A stretch of DNA of 64,000 nucleotides from CAVSSX01 sp963730735 (GTDB lineage: Bacteria > Actinomycetota > Acidimicrobiia > Acidimicrobiales > RAAP-2), in assembly GCA_963730735.1 (NCBI GenBank), contig CAVSSX010000012.1:62001-126000 (forward strand), given 5' to 3'. Within the stretch, counting starts at the first letter, position 1; every line of letters begins with the position of its first letter. The translations under genes and the position numbers were made by a program. A model generated the notes under the pieces. It searched no databases. It was given only the letters and a program-made list of their open reading frames with translations, and was not told where the DNA came from. Below, in pieces: positions 47,680-57,399 of this stretch.

Positions 47680-49135
47680 GTGGCCGCCCCTTCCAGCTCG
47701 GCCGCCTCGTGGGCCGCCGCCTCGACGGCGGCGGCCACCGTGAACAGCACCGGCTCGCCGAGGGCCGGGGCCAGCACCTGCACGCCGACCGGCAGGCCGT
47801 CGTCGCCGGTCAGGAAGGGCACGCTGATGGCCGGGTGCCCGGCCAGGTTCGACGGGATGGTGCAGACGTCGGAGAGGTACATCGACGAGCGGGTCGGCGG
47901 TCTTCTCGCCGAACGCGAAGGCCGTGGTCGGGGCGGTGGCGCCGAGCAGCACGTCGAAGCGCTGGTAGGCACGGTCGAAGGCCTCGATGACCAGCGTGCG
48001 GACCCGCTGGGCGGTGCCGTAGTAGGCGTCGTAGTACCCGGCCGACAGGGCGTAGGTGCCGAGCATGATGCGCCGCTTCACCTCGGGCCCGAAGCCCGCC
48101 GTGCGGGTGGCCGTGTTCATGGCCGTCACGTCGGGCGCCTCGACCCGCAGGCCGTAGCGGACCCCGTCGTAGCGCGACAGGTTGGACGACGCCTCGGCCG
48201 GGGCCAGCAGGTAGTAGGCCGACAGGCCGTAGGTGAGCTCGGGGATCGACACGTCCTCCACCTCGGCCCCGGCCCGGGCCAGCGCCTCGGCGGCCTGGCG
48301 GACCCGGGCGGCCACGTCGGGGGCGACGCCGTCGACCAGCTCGGTGCACACCCCGACCCGCAGTCCGGCGACCCCGGTGGCCACCGGGGCGCTCGGCGCC
48401 GCCGGCCAGTCGGCGAGCGACGTCGAGTCCCGGGGATCGTGGCCCCCGATCGCCTCGAAGCAGCAGGGCGGCGTCGGCCACGGTGGTGGCGAACGGGCCG
48501 ATCTGGTCGAGCGAGCTGGCGAAGGCCACCAGGCCGTAGCGCGAGACGGCGCCGTAGGTCGGCTTCATCCCGACCACGCCGCAGAAGGCCGCCGGCTGGC
48601 GGATGGAGCCGCCGGTGTCCGAGCCGAGGGCCAGCGGGACGAACCCGGCGGCCACCGCCGCCGCCGACCCGCCCGACGAGCCGCCCGGGACCCGACCCAG
48701 GTCCCGCGGGTTCCGGGTCGGGCCGACGGCCGAGTTCTCGGTCGACGAGCCCATGGCGAACTCGTCCATGTTGGTCTTGCCCACCACCACCGCCCCGGCG
48801 GCCCGCAGGCGCTCGACGACGGTGGCGTCGTAGGGCGGCCGCCAGCCGGCCAGGATCCGCGAGGCGCAGGTCGTGGGCACGCCCCGGGTGCACAGGTTGT
48901 CCTTCAGGGCCACCGGCACCCCGGCCAGGGGGCCCGGGTCCCGGCCCTCGGCCACGGCCGCGTCGACCGCCTCGGCCTCGGCCCGGGCGGCGTCGGCCAT
49001 GACCTCCAAGAAGGCGTGGACCTCACCGTCGCCGGCCGTCATGGCGGCCAGGGACTCGTCGAGCACCGAGGCGGCCGAGCGCTCGCCCGAGCGGACGGCG
49101 GCGGCCAGGCCCCGGGCGTCGAGCGGCGGGGTCAC
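47676..49135 (-). CDS. gatA: Asp-tRNA(Asn)/Glu-tRNA(Gln) amidotransferase subunit A, frameshifted
   Basis: About 486 residues of amidase-signature enzyme: catalytic Lys in PVALKDNLCTRGVPTTC, Ser pair in VPGGSSGGSAAAVAAGFVPL and GSDTGGSIRQPAAFCGVVGM, KPTYGAVSRYGLVAFASSLD, then after a break near 48465 SIPELTYGLSAYYLLAPAEA and LSAGYYDAYYGTAQRVRTLV, and after another near 47895 YLSDVCTIPSNLAGHPAISV. It releases ammonia from glutamine. Its GTG overlaps the gatC stop. Confidence 0.92.
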
Positions 49136-49443
49136 GGGGCCTCCCCGAGGATCCTCGGCACCCGGAAGCGGCGGTCCTCCACCGAGGGGGCCTGGGCCAG
49201 CACCTCGTCGCGGTCGACCCCGGGCACCACCTCGTCGCCCCGGAGCACGTTGCTCACCGGGATCGGGTGGCTGGTCGGGGCGACGTGGGCCAGGTCGAGG
49301 GCGGCCACGTCGGCGGCGTGCTCGAGCACCGAGGCCAGCTGCGTCGTGTACTGGTCGAGCTCGGCGTCGGTGAGCTCGAGCCGGGCCAGCTTGGCCACGT
49401 GGGCCACCTGCTGGCGGCCGATGGCCGGGGTGCCGTCGCTCAC
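49132..49443 (-). CDS. gatC: Asp-tRNA(Asn)/Glu-tRNA(Gln) amidotransferase subunit C
   Basis: An intact 103-residue subunit: VAHVAKLARLELTDAELDQY, TTQLASVLEHAADVAALDL, VAPTSHPIPVSNVLRGDEV and APSVEDRRFRVPRIL, the usual GatC ending. It clamps GatA and GatB together. The GTG overlaps the stop of the upstream hydrolase (GTGA), so the four genes are translationally coupled. Confidence 0.93.
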   Translation of the reverse strand: MSDGTPAIGRQQVAHVAKLARLELTDAELDQYTTQLASVLEHAADVAALDLAHVAPTSHPIPVSNVLRGDEVVPGVDRDEVLAQAPSVEDRRFRVPRILGEAP

Positions 49444-50203
49444 GCCGCCCCCGCCAACAGATCGCGGACGAACGTCACCGTGCGCTCCTCGATCTCGGCC
49501 CGGTCGGCGTCGAGGGTGGCCACGTGGAAGCTGCGTCTCGAGCCAGATCCGCTCGACCGGTCCGGCCACCTCGGCCTCGAGGAGGTCGCCCGAGGACGGG
49601 GCGACGACGTGGTCCTGTCGGGAGGAGAAGAGCAGGACCGGACACGAGATCGACCCGAGCCCGGCGGCCAGCTCCGGCAGGGCGTCGAACAGCGACCCGG
49701 CGGCGGCCAACGGCGTCTCGGCGTAGGCCCCCTCCTCGACGCCCTCCTCGGCGATGTCCGAGCCGATCCCCGGCAACAACGCTTCGCCGGCGTCCAGCAT
49801 GGCCGTGAGCCCGTCGCGCAGCTCGGCCGCCACCGGCTCGACCAGCGGGTTCACCAGCACCAGCCCGGCCACCTCGACGTGGCGCTCGGCCAGCCAGCAC
49901 GAGAGCGCCCCACCCATCGACAGGCCCACCACCACGACCCGGGCGCAGCGCTCGGCCAGGTCGCAGTAGGCGTCCTCGGCCGCCCCGGACCAGTCGTCCC
50001 AGCGGGTCGGGACCATGATCGGCGACGGCGGTGCCGTGACCGGGGAGCAGCGGGAGCTCCACGGTCAGGCCCTCGGCGGCCAGCAGCTCGGCCAGCGCCC
50101 GCATCGAGTGGGGGTTCCCGGTGAAGCCGTGCAGGACCAGGGCCCCATCGGGGCCGCCGATGGACGAGAACGGCTCGGCGCCGGGAAGTACGGGAGCACT
50201 CAC
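49440..50203 (-). CDS. Alpha/beta hydrolase, monoacylglycerol lipase/carboxylesterase-like, frameshifted
   Basis: About 254 residues: GALVLHGFTGNPHSMRALAE, LLPGHGTA, then after a break near 50030 TRWDDWSGAAEDAYCDLAER, nucleophile Ser in VVGLSMGGALSCWLAERH, acid in LFSSRQDHVVAP, and after another near 49535 the His in ERSFHVATLDADR. The layout is that of Est30-type carboxylesterases. The GTG follows TAGCAT by 8 bases, so this gene probably leads the gatCAB transcript. Confidence 0.82.
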
Positions 50204-50297
50204 GTCGGGGGATGCTACCGGTGGCGCGTCCGGCCCGGTGCCCGCCGGGTAACGTCGCAGGGTCCGCACCGCCCGACCACCCTGGAGGCCGACCCGC

Positions 50298-50703
50298 ATG
50301 CCGTACCCGTTCTTGAGCGACGAGTGGCTGCGCGAGGCCCGGGCGATCCGCGAGGAGCACGGCGGGTCCGCCCCGGCGGTGTCCGCCCCGGTCCGCATGA
50401 ACCTGGTGATCAACGAGGTGCCGTTCGGCGAGGGGGTCATCGACGCCCACCTCGACACCTCGGGGGGCACGCTCGAGCTCGACACCGGCCACCTCGAGGG
50501 TCCCGACCTCACGGTGACGGTCGACTACGCCACGGCCAAGGGCATCCTCATCGAGGGCAACTTCCAGATGGCCATGCAGGCCTTCATGGCCGGGAAGATC
50601 CGGGTCGAGGGCGACATGTCCAAGCTGATGGCCCTCCAGGCGGCGCCGCCGGACATCGACGCCGGCGACGTCGCCGACGCGCCTGCGGGCCATCACCGAG
50701 TAG
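50298..50703 (+). CDS. SCP2 sterol-binding domain protein, frameshifted at the C terminus
   Basis: About 135 residues: PFLSDEWLREARAIREEHGG, MNLVINEVPFGEGVIDAHLD, LTVTVDYATAKGILIEGNFQ and MQAFMAGKIRVEGDMSKLMA. This is a single SCP2 lipid-transfer domain. The final residues RLRAITE and the stop at 50701-50703 follow a one-base change near 50677. It faces an SDR gene (convergent). Confidence 0.85.
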
Positions 50704-50715
50704 CCGCCGGCGGGC

Positions 50716-51594
50716 TCAGGACCGCAGCCGGGGCATCTCCGCCTGGAGCTCGGCCACCGTCCAGCGGTCGTCCTTCTCGAGCGTCTCGGTCATGGTCCAG
50801 TTCTGGAAGTTGCGGATGGTGCCGCCCTGGACGAAGAAGACCCGTCCGGTCTCCGGTGCCTCCTCGGTGGCCAGGTAGGCCACCAGCGGCGAGATGTTGG
50901 CCGGGTCCCACGAGTCGAACTCGGCCCCGTTGCCCGGCGCCTTCACGATGTCCGAGAGCCCCGGCGTCTGCTCGGTCATCCGGGTGCGGGCGGCCGGGGC
51001 GATGGCGTTGACCCGGACCCCGTAGCGGCTGAGCTCCTCGGCGATGATCACCGAGAAGGCGGCGATGCCGGCCTTGGCCGCCCCGTAGTTGCTCTGCCCG
51101 GGGTTCCCGAGCAGGCCCGAGGTGGACGAGGTGTTGATGACCGACGCCTTGATCTCCCGGCCGGCCTTGGTCTGCTCGCGCCAGTAGGCGGCGGCGTGGC
51201 GGGTCGGGGCGAAGTGGCCCTTCAGGTGCACGTGGATGACGCTGTCCCAGTCCTCCTCGCTCAGGTTGATGAGGACCCGGTCCCGCAGGATGCCGGCGTT
51301 GTTCACCAGCACGTGGAGGTCGCCGAAGGCCTCCAGCGCCGTCTGGATCAGCTGGGCCGCCCCGTCCCATTCGGCCACGTTGTGGTCGTCGCTGATCGCC
51401 TCGCCGCCCATCGCCCGGATCTCGTCGACCACCTGCTGGGCCGGCGACCGGTCGTCACCCGACCCGTCGAGTGCGCCGCCGAGGTCGTTGACCACCACCT
51501 TGGCCCCCTCGGCGGCGAACAGCAGCGCGTGCTGTCGGCCGATCCCCCGGCCGGCGCCGGTGATGATGGTGACCCGACCGTCCAATGCGCCCAT
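50716..51594 (-). CDS. Short-chain dehydrogenase/reductase (3-hydroxyacyl-CoA dehydrogenase-like)
   Basis: An intact 292-residue SDR: cofactor motif VTIITGAGRGIGRQHALLFA, VVVNDLGGALDGSGDDRSPA, VLVNNAGILRDRVLINLSEE, the Ser in VINTSSTSGLLGNPGQSNYG with active-site Tyr and Lys of YGAAKAG. The long insert after VVVNDLGG and the length resemble the dehydrogenase unit of peroxisomal multifunctional enzyme-2, consistent with the SCP2 protein next door. Lipid or sterol oxidation is an inference. Confidence 0.87.
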   Translation of the reverse strand: MGALDGRVTIITGAGRGIGRQHALLFAAEGAKVVVNDLGGALDGSGDDRSPAQQVVDEIRAMGGEAISDDHNVAEWDGAAQLIQTALEAFGDLHVLVNNAGILRDRVLINLSEEDWDSVIHVHLKGHFAPTRHAAAYWREQTKAGREIKASVINTSSTSGLLGNPGQSNYGAAKAGIAAFSVIIAEELSRYGVRVNAIAPAARTRMTEQTPGLSDIVKAPGNGAEFDSWDPANISPLVAYLATEEAPETGRVFFVQGGTIRNFQNWTMTETLEKDDRWTVAELQAEMPRLRS

Positions 51595-51707
51595 CTGACC
51601 CGTCTCCCTCTCGCCCCCCATGCGGACGCTCCTCGGCGTCCGGGGGCCCGGCGGCGAGCCGCCCAGCCCTGGCGTGGGAGAAGACTAGACGGGCGGTCGC
51701 TGCAGCT

Positions 51708-52016
51708 TCATCGGCCGCCGGTGCGCCGGAACCACCACTGCCGATCGCGGGCATGCGCGTGGAAGTGGTCGGGGATCTGGCGCATGACCCGGTCCATGGT
51801 CCAGGCGTCCTCGCCGAAGCGGGCGTCGGCGACCCGGGTCAGCTGGGCCAGCATGTGCTCGACCGCCGCCTCGGGGGGCTCGTTGCCGTGCTCCTGCCAC
51901 ACGACCATCGGCGTGTCGCAGACCTCGCAGTCGGCCACCCAGCAGACCTCGTCCTCGTGGTGCCAGGGGGTCAGGCGGGCCGCTTCGCACAGCTCGCAGT
52001 GGTCGACTTTGGGCAT
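51708..52016 (-). CDS. Small cysteine-rich conserved protein, unknown
   Basis: 102 residues with two Cys pairs, HCELCEAARLTPWHHEDEVC and ADCEVCDTPMVVW, that look zinc-binding, followed by DRVMRQIPDHFHAHARDRQW. A similar ending recurs in actinobacterial proteins of unknown function. The ATG overlaps the kinase gene's end. Confidence 0.65.
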   Translation of the reverse strand: MPKVDHCELCEAARLTPWHHEDEVCWVADCEVCDTPMVVWQEHGNEPPEAAVEHMLAQLTRVADARFGEDAWTMDRVMRQIPDHFHAHARDRQWWFRRTGGR

Positions 52017-54126
52017 CGGTCGGCCTCAGTTCCCGTTCCGTGCCCCTGGGTGTAGAGGGTCACCGACGACCCGACGTTCACCGTCGTCCCCGAGGCCGGG
52101 ATGGAGGTGAAGACGTTGCCGCCCGACGGACCATAGACCGTGCCGACCGACAGGCCGGCCGCCTGGAGGGCGGCGGTGGCCGCGGCCACCGAGTCACCGC
52201 CGAGGTTGGGCACGGCGACCGTGGGCGGGCCGGTGGAGACGCTGACGTTGATGGTCGAGCCCGGCTGGACCATCGCCCCGGCGGCCGGCGAGGTGCCGAT
52301 GACCTGGCCCGAGGGCACCGTGGTGCTCGAGGCCCGGGACTCGGTGGCGGCGAAGCCGGCCGCCTGCAGCGTCGCCTGGGCCTGGGCGAAGGAGTCCGAC
52401 GACGGGATCGACGGCACGGGCACCGGCGCCGGGCCCTTCGAGATGGCCACGGCGATGGTCCCCCCGTAGGGGGCCGAGGTCGGGTTCAGCCCGGCGTTGT
52501 AGGACCAGTTGATGACGTCACCGGCCGGCACCGTCGAGCTGTAGGCCTCGAGGGCCGGGCAGCTGATCTTGAGGCCCAGCGCCGCCAGCACCGGGGTGGC
52601 GCTGGTGCACGTCAACCCGGTCGAGCGACGGCACGGCCACCGGCGGCGGTCCCTTGGACGGGACCACGGTGACGTGGCTGCCCTCCTTCAACGACGTGGT
52701 GGGCTTCGGGGTCTGCGAGAGCACGATGCCGGCGGCCGCCGTCTTGGAGTACGTCGACGTGGCCTGCTGCACGGTGAAGTGGCTCTTGGCCGCCAGGGCC
52801 TGGGCGGCGGTGACGGACAGGCCGGTCAGGACCGGCACCGGGTGCGACGGCGTGAAGACCTTGTCCTTGGTGGCCCAGATCGCGCCGCCGGCGATCAGGA
52901 GGGCCAGGACCACGGCGGCGGTGATCCAGGGCCACCAGCGGCGCCGGGTCCGCCGGGCGATGACCGGCGGGGGCGGTGCCTCCGACGATCGGCCGGCCAC
53001 CGGTTTGTCGGGCGGGGCGGCGCCGGGCTCCGAGGGGGCCTCCACGTCGTAGGGGCCCTTGACCACCGGCGGGGTGGCTGCCGGCGGCCACCACCGGGGT
53101 GGCCACCGTGGTCCCGGACCCCTCGAGGGCCTCCACGTCGAAGACCTTGGCCGACGAGCCGTTGGCCCGGTCGCCCTCCGAGGGGCGGGACGGGGCCACG
53201 GTCGGCTCGGCCACCGGGGCCACGAAGCCGACCACGGTGCGGCTGGCGTCCTCGGCCACCGGTGGCCGCAGCGGGAGCGGCGCCGGCGCCGGCAGCGAGG
53301 CGGCCACCGCCTCCAGACGGGCGGCGAACCCGGCGGCGTCGAGGCGCTGGGCGGCGTCGGGCGCCGCCCCCCGGGCCAGCACGTCGTCGAGCGGGCCGAG
53401 CTCGGGATGGCGGGGCAACGGCGCCCCGACCCGGGCCATGAGGGTGCCGACGGTGGTGTCGGCCACGAACGGGACCTCGCCGGTCACCGACTCGTAGAGC
53501 ACCAGCGAGAGGGCGTAGACGTCGGCGCGGCCGTCGACCGGTTTGCCCTGGGCCTGCTCGGGGGCGGCGTAGCGGGCGGTCCCGACCATGGCCCCGGCCG
53601 GCTCGGTCCAGGCCGCCTCGGCCAGCGCCCGGGCCACACCGAAGTCGGCCACCCGCACCCGGCCCTCCTCGTCGAAGAGGAGGTTGGCCGGCTTCACGTC
53701 ACGGTGCACCAGACCCCGGGCGTGGGCGTAGGCCAGGCCCTGGGCGACCTGGATGCCGAGCCGGGTGGCCTGGGCGTGGCTCAGCCGGAACCCGCGGTCG
53801 AGGACCTCTCGCAGGCTGCCCCCGCCCAGGTACTCGAGCACCAGGTACGGGCCGTCGGCGGCATCCCCCCAGTCGAACACCCGGAGCACGTGGGGGTGGT
53901 TGAGCGAGGCCACCGAGCGGGCCTCGGCCCGGAAGCGCTTCAGGAAGGCGGCGTCGTCGACCAGGGCCGGCTGGAGCACCTTGACGGCGACAAGGCGCTC
54001 CAAGGACACGTCCTCGGCCAGGAAGACGTGCGCGGACGCGCCGGCACCCAGGGCGGAGACCAGCCGGTACCGCTTGCCCAGGACCCGGCCCACGGAATCG
54101 GAAATGAGGGGCATGGAAGCGTTCAA
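51971..54126 (-). CDS. Serine/threonine protein kinase with PASTA repeats, frameshifted
   Basis: About 715 residues in the PknB/StkP layout. Kinase domain at about residues 20-280: LGAGASAHVFLAED, VAVKVL lysine, HRDVKPANLLFDEEGRVRVA with DFG, GTARYAAPEQAQG. Then an acidic/Pro linker, one membrane helix (WWPWITAAVVLALLIAGGA), and about four extracellular PASTA units (VPVLTGLSVTAAQALAAKSH; VPSIPSSDSFAQAQATLQAA; VPNLGGDSVAAATAALQAAG). It senses muropeptides and phosphorylates division proteins. Frame breaks lie near 53082 and 52618. The C terminus may end near 52025 if a further base is wrong. Confidence 0.87.
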
Positions 54127-54183
54127 AGGCTACCGACGAAGGTGCCCTCCACGGTGGACGCCCCCCTGAGCAGGGGGGTCGCC

Positions 54184-56301
54184 TCAGTCGGCCGGGAGTT
54201 CGCCGGTCTCGAGGAGGGCGGCGAACCGCTCACCGGGGACCATCGGGATGCCCAGCGATTCGGCCTTGGTCACCTTGGCCGCTCCCGGTGCCTCGCCCAC
54301 CACCACGGCGAAGGTCTTCTTCGAGACCGACCCCGGCGACTTGCCGCCCCGGGACACGATGGCCTCCTCGGCCTCCTCCCGCGAGAAGCCCTCGACGGTG
54401 CCGGTGACCACGATCGACTTGCCGGCCAGCGGGCCCTCGGGCGGCCCGGCGTCGACCACCACCCGCTCGGACCGGGGGGTCACGCCGGGCTCGGTCAGGT
54501 TGACCCCGGCCGTGCGCAGCCGCTCGATCACACTGCGGTTGGGCGCCGAGCCCAGGAACTCGACCAGGGCGTCGGCGATGATCGGGCCGACCCCGTCGAC
54601 CGCCGCCAGGACGGCGACCTCGGCGGCCAGCAGCTCGTCGAGGGTGCCGAACGCCCGGGCCACCGCCCGGGCGCCGGTCGGGCCGAGGTGGCGGATGCCG
54701 AGGGCCACCAGCAGCCGGGAGAGCGGCCGGCCCTTCGAGTCCTCGATGGCCGCCACCAGGTTGGCCGCCGACAGTTGGCCCAGCTTCTCCAAGCTCACCA
54801 AGGCCGCCGACTCGAGCAGATACAGGTCGGCCGGATCGGCGATGAGGCCCGCCTCGACCAGCTGGGCCACCCGTTGCTCGCCCAGCCCCTCGATGTCCAT
54901 CGCCGTGCGCGAGGCGTAGTGGATGATCCGCTGGACCCGCTGGGCCGGGCAGTCGATGTTCGTGCAGTAGGTGTCGCTCTCCCCCGGCAGGCGCACCAGC
55001 GGGCTGCCGCACGACGGGCAGGTGGTCGGGAAGACCCACGGCGGCCGACGGCGCTTGGGCGCCCCGGGCACGTGGCGCACGGGCCCCACGACCTCGGGGA
55101 TCACGTCGCCGGCTTTGCGCACCGTGACCAGGTCCCCGGGCCGGACGTCCTTCAGGCGGACCTGGTCCTCGTTGTGCAGCGTCGCCATGCCGACGGTCGA
55201 GCCGGACACGAACACCGGCTCGAGGACGGCGAACGGGGTCGCCCGGCCGGTCCGGCCGATCGACACCTGGATGGCCAGCAGCTTGGTGGTGCGCTCCTCG
55301 GGCGGGAACTTGAAGGCGATGGCCCAGCGGGGCGCCCGGGAGGTGGACCCCAGCCGGTCGTGCAGCGCCAGGTCGTCGACCTTGACCACCACGCCGTCGA
55401 TCTCGTAGGGCAGGTCGTGGCGTTGCTCGGCCAACTCCCGGCAGCGGGCGAACGCCGCCTCGATCCCGGTCACCAACCGGGCGTCGGGGCTCACCGGGAA
55501 GCCGGCCGAGCCCAACCACGCCAGCACCTCGCTCTGGCGGTCCGGGAGCCACCGGACGTCGCCCCCGCCGGACTCGGTCGGCACCCCGTCGACCTCGCCG
55601 ATCTGGTACGCCCAGAAGGCGAGGGGCCGGGCCGCCGTCATCTGCGGGTCCTTCTGGCGGAGCGAGCCGGCGGCCGAGTTCCGGGGGTTGACGAACACCT
55701 TCTCGCCCGCCGCCAGCTGCCGCTCGTTCATGGCGGCGAAGTCGGCCGTCGGCATGTAGACCTCGCCGCGCACCTCGAGGTGGCCTGGGAACGGCCCGGC
55801 ACCGGCCTCGAGGGTGTGGGGCACGACCCGGATGGTGGCCACGTTGGCCGTGACGTCCTCGCCGGTGACCCCGTCGCCCCGGGTCGCCGCCTGGGTGAGC
55901 CGGCCGTCGACGTAGGTGAGCGACATGGCCACCCCGTCGACCTTCGGCTCGCACGAGAAGGCCAGCTGGGCGAGGTCGGTGTCGGGCAGCAGCCGGCCCA
56001 GTCGGTCCCGCCACGCCGCCAGCTCCTGCTCGCTGAAGGCGTTGTCGAGGCTCATCATGGGCACCCGGTGCTGGACCGGGTCGAAGAGGCCGGACGGGGC
56101 GGCGCCGACGGTCTGGGTGGGCGACGTCGGTGTGACGAGCTCGGGATGCTCGGCCTCCAGCTGGCGGAGCTCGCGGACCAGCGCGTCGTACTCGGCGTCG
56201 GCGATCTCGGGGTCGTCGAGGGCGTGGTAGCGCTCGTTGTGGTACTCGATGACCTGCCGCAGCTCGTCGATCCGGGCCGCCGGGTCGCCGGACGCCGCCA
56301 C
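54184..56301 (-). CDS. ligA: NAD-dependent DNA ligase
   Basis: An intact 705-residue ligase: domain Ia IDELRQVIEYHNERYHALDD, adenylated lysine in EPKVDGVAMSLTYVDG, RGDGVTGEDVTANVATIRVV, EVRGEVYMPTADFAAMNERQ, VFVNPRNSAAGSLRQKDPQM, KVDDLALHDRLGSTSRAPRW, zinc finger CPSCGSPLV and CTNIDCPAQR, helix-hairpin-helix repeats and a C-terminal BRCT domain (LAGKSIVVTGTVEGFSREEA). The GTG at 56301 is 8 bases after the mnmA stop. Confidence 0.96.
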   Translation of the reverse strand: MAASGDPAARIDELRQVIEYHNERYHALDDPEIADAEYDALVRELRQLEAEHPELVTPTSPTQTVGAAPSGLFDPVQHRVPMMSLDNAFSEQELAAWRDRLGRLLPDTDLAQLAFSCEPKVDGVAMSLTYVDGRLTQAATRGDGVTGEDVTANVATIRVVPHTLEAGAGPFPGHLEVRGEVYMPTADFAAMNERQLAAGEKVFVNPRNSAAGSLRQKDPQMTAARPLAFWAYQIGEVDGVPTESGGGDVRWLPDRQSEVLAWLGSAGFPVSPDARLVTGIEAAFARCRELAEQRHDLPYEIDGVVVKVDDLALHDRLGSTSRAPRWAIAFKFPPEERTTKLLAIQVSIGRTGRATPFAVLEPVFVSGSTVGMATLHNEDQVRLKDVRPGDLVTVRKAGDVIPEVVGPVRHVPGAPKRRRPPWVFPTTCPSCGSPLVRLPGESDTYCTNIDCPAQRVQRIIHYASRTAMDIEGLGEQRVAQLVEAGLIADPADLYLLESAALVSLEKLGQLSAANLVAAIEDSKGRPLSRLLVALGIRHLGPTGARAVARAFGTLDELLAAEVAVLAAVDGVGPIIADALVEFLGSAPNRSVIERLRTAGVNLTEPGVTPRSERVVVDAGPPEGPLAGKSIVVTGTVEGFSREEAEEAIVSRGGKSPGSVSKKTFAVVVGEAPGAAKVTKAESLGIPMVPGERFAALLETGELPAD

Positions 56302-56309
56302 GGGGCCGC

Positions 56310-57368
56310 TCAGGCGGCGATCCCGGCGCCGAGGACGGCGTCGGGATCGGCCGGGTCGTAGAGGGCCACGGTCTGGCCGGGCGCCACCGGACGCTGGCGC
56401 TCGGCGAAGCGGATGCCGGGCGCCCCGTCGAGGTCCACCAGCCAGCAGGCCGCCGGACGACCGTGGGCGCTCACCTGGGCGAGGGCCGCCCCGTCGGTCC
56501 GGAGGGGGTCGCCCACCCAGGTGAGGCTGGCCGGGGCCAGCGCCACCCGGTCGACCGTCGCCGCCTCGGGCCCGTCGACCGTCACCCGACGCCGGGGGAC
56601 GTCCACGGCGACGACGTAGCGGCGACGGCCGTCCCGACCGTGGCCCATGCCCCGGCGCTGGCCCACCGTCACCAGCTCCACGGCGTCGACCGTCCCGACC
56701 TCGTCGCCCGACGCCCCGTCGACCACCGTCGCCGGGTGCAGGTCCAGGCGCCCCTCGAGGAAGCCCCGGCGGCCCACGTCCGACCGGATGAAGCACACGT
56801 CCTGGCTGTCGGGCTTGTCGGCCGTGCGCAGGCCGAGTCGCCGGGCCGAGGCCCGGACCTCGGCCTTGGTCAGGTCGCCCACCGGCAGGACCAACCGGGA
56901 CAGCTGGTCCTGGCCCAGCATCGAGAGCACGTAGGACTGGTCCTTGGCCGGGTCGGCCCCCCGGCGCAGGCGCAGGCACCCGGCGCCCGGGGCCACCCGG
57001 GCGTGGTGGCCGGTGGCCAGGGCGTCGAAGCCCAGCCGCGCCGCCCGCTCGAGCAGCAGGTCGAACTTGATGTGCCGGTTGCACTCGATGCAGGGGTTCG
57101 GCGTGCGCCCCTGGCGGTGGCCGTCCACGTAGGGCGCCACCACCGAGGTCTCGAAGGCCTCGGTCAGGTTGAAGACGTGGTGGTCGATACCGAGCTGCTG
57201 GGCCACCCGGCGGGCGTCGTCGACGTCGGCCACCGAGCAGCACCCCGAGTCCGACGCGCCGCCCCAGAGCTTGAGCGTGGCCCCGACGACCTCGTGGCCC
57301 GCCTCGGCCAGCACCGCCGCCGCCACCGACGAGTCGACCCCGCCCGACATCGCCACCATCACCCGCAC
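56310..57368 (-). CDS. mnmA: tRNA-specific 2-thiouridylase
   Basis: An intact 352-residue PP-loop enzyme: VMVAMSGGVDSSVAAAVLAE, ATLKLWGG, catalytic cysteine in TPNPCIECNRHIKFDLLLER, ATGHHARV, DQSYVLSMLGQDQLSRLVLP and the second cysteine in DSQDVCFIRSD. It thiolates U34 of tRNA Lys, Glu and Gln. It sits downstream of a cysteine desulfurase that can supply the sulfur and upstream of ligA, a common actinobacterial order. Confidence 0.95.
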   Translation of the reverse strand: MRVMVAMSGGVDSSVAAAVLAEAGHEVVGATLKLWGGASDSGCCSVADVDDARRVAQQLGIDHHVFNLTEAFETSVVAPYVDGHRQGRTPNPCIECNRHIKFDLLLERAARLGFDALATGHHARVAPGAGCLRLRRGADPAKDQSYVLSMLGQDQLSRLVLPVGDLTKAEVRASARRLGLRTADKPDSQDVCFIRSDVGRRGFLEGRLDLHPATVVDGASGDEVGTVDAVELVTVGQRRGMGHGRDGRRRYVVAVDVPRRRVTVDGPEAATVDRVALAPASLTWVGDPLRTDGAALAQVSAHGRPAACWLVDLDGAPGIRFAERQRPVAPGQTVALYDPADPDAVLGAGIAA

Positions 57369-57399
57369 CCGAGCAGTCTCCCATCCCGCTGCGTCAGGG

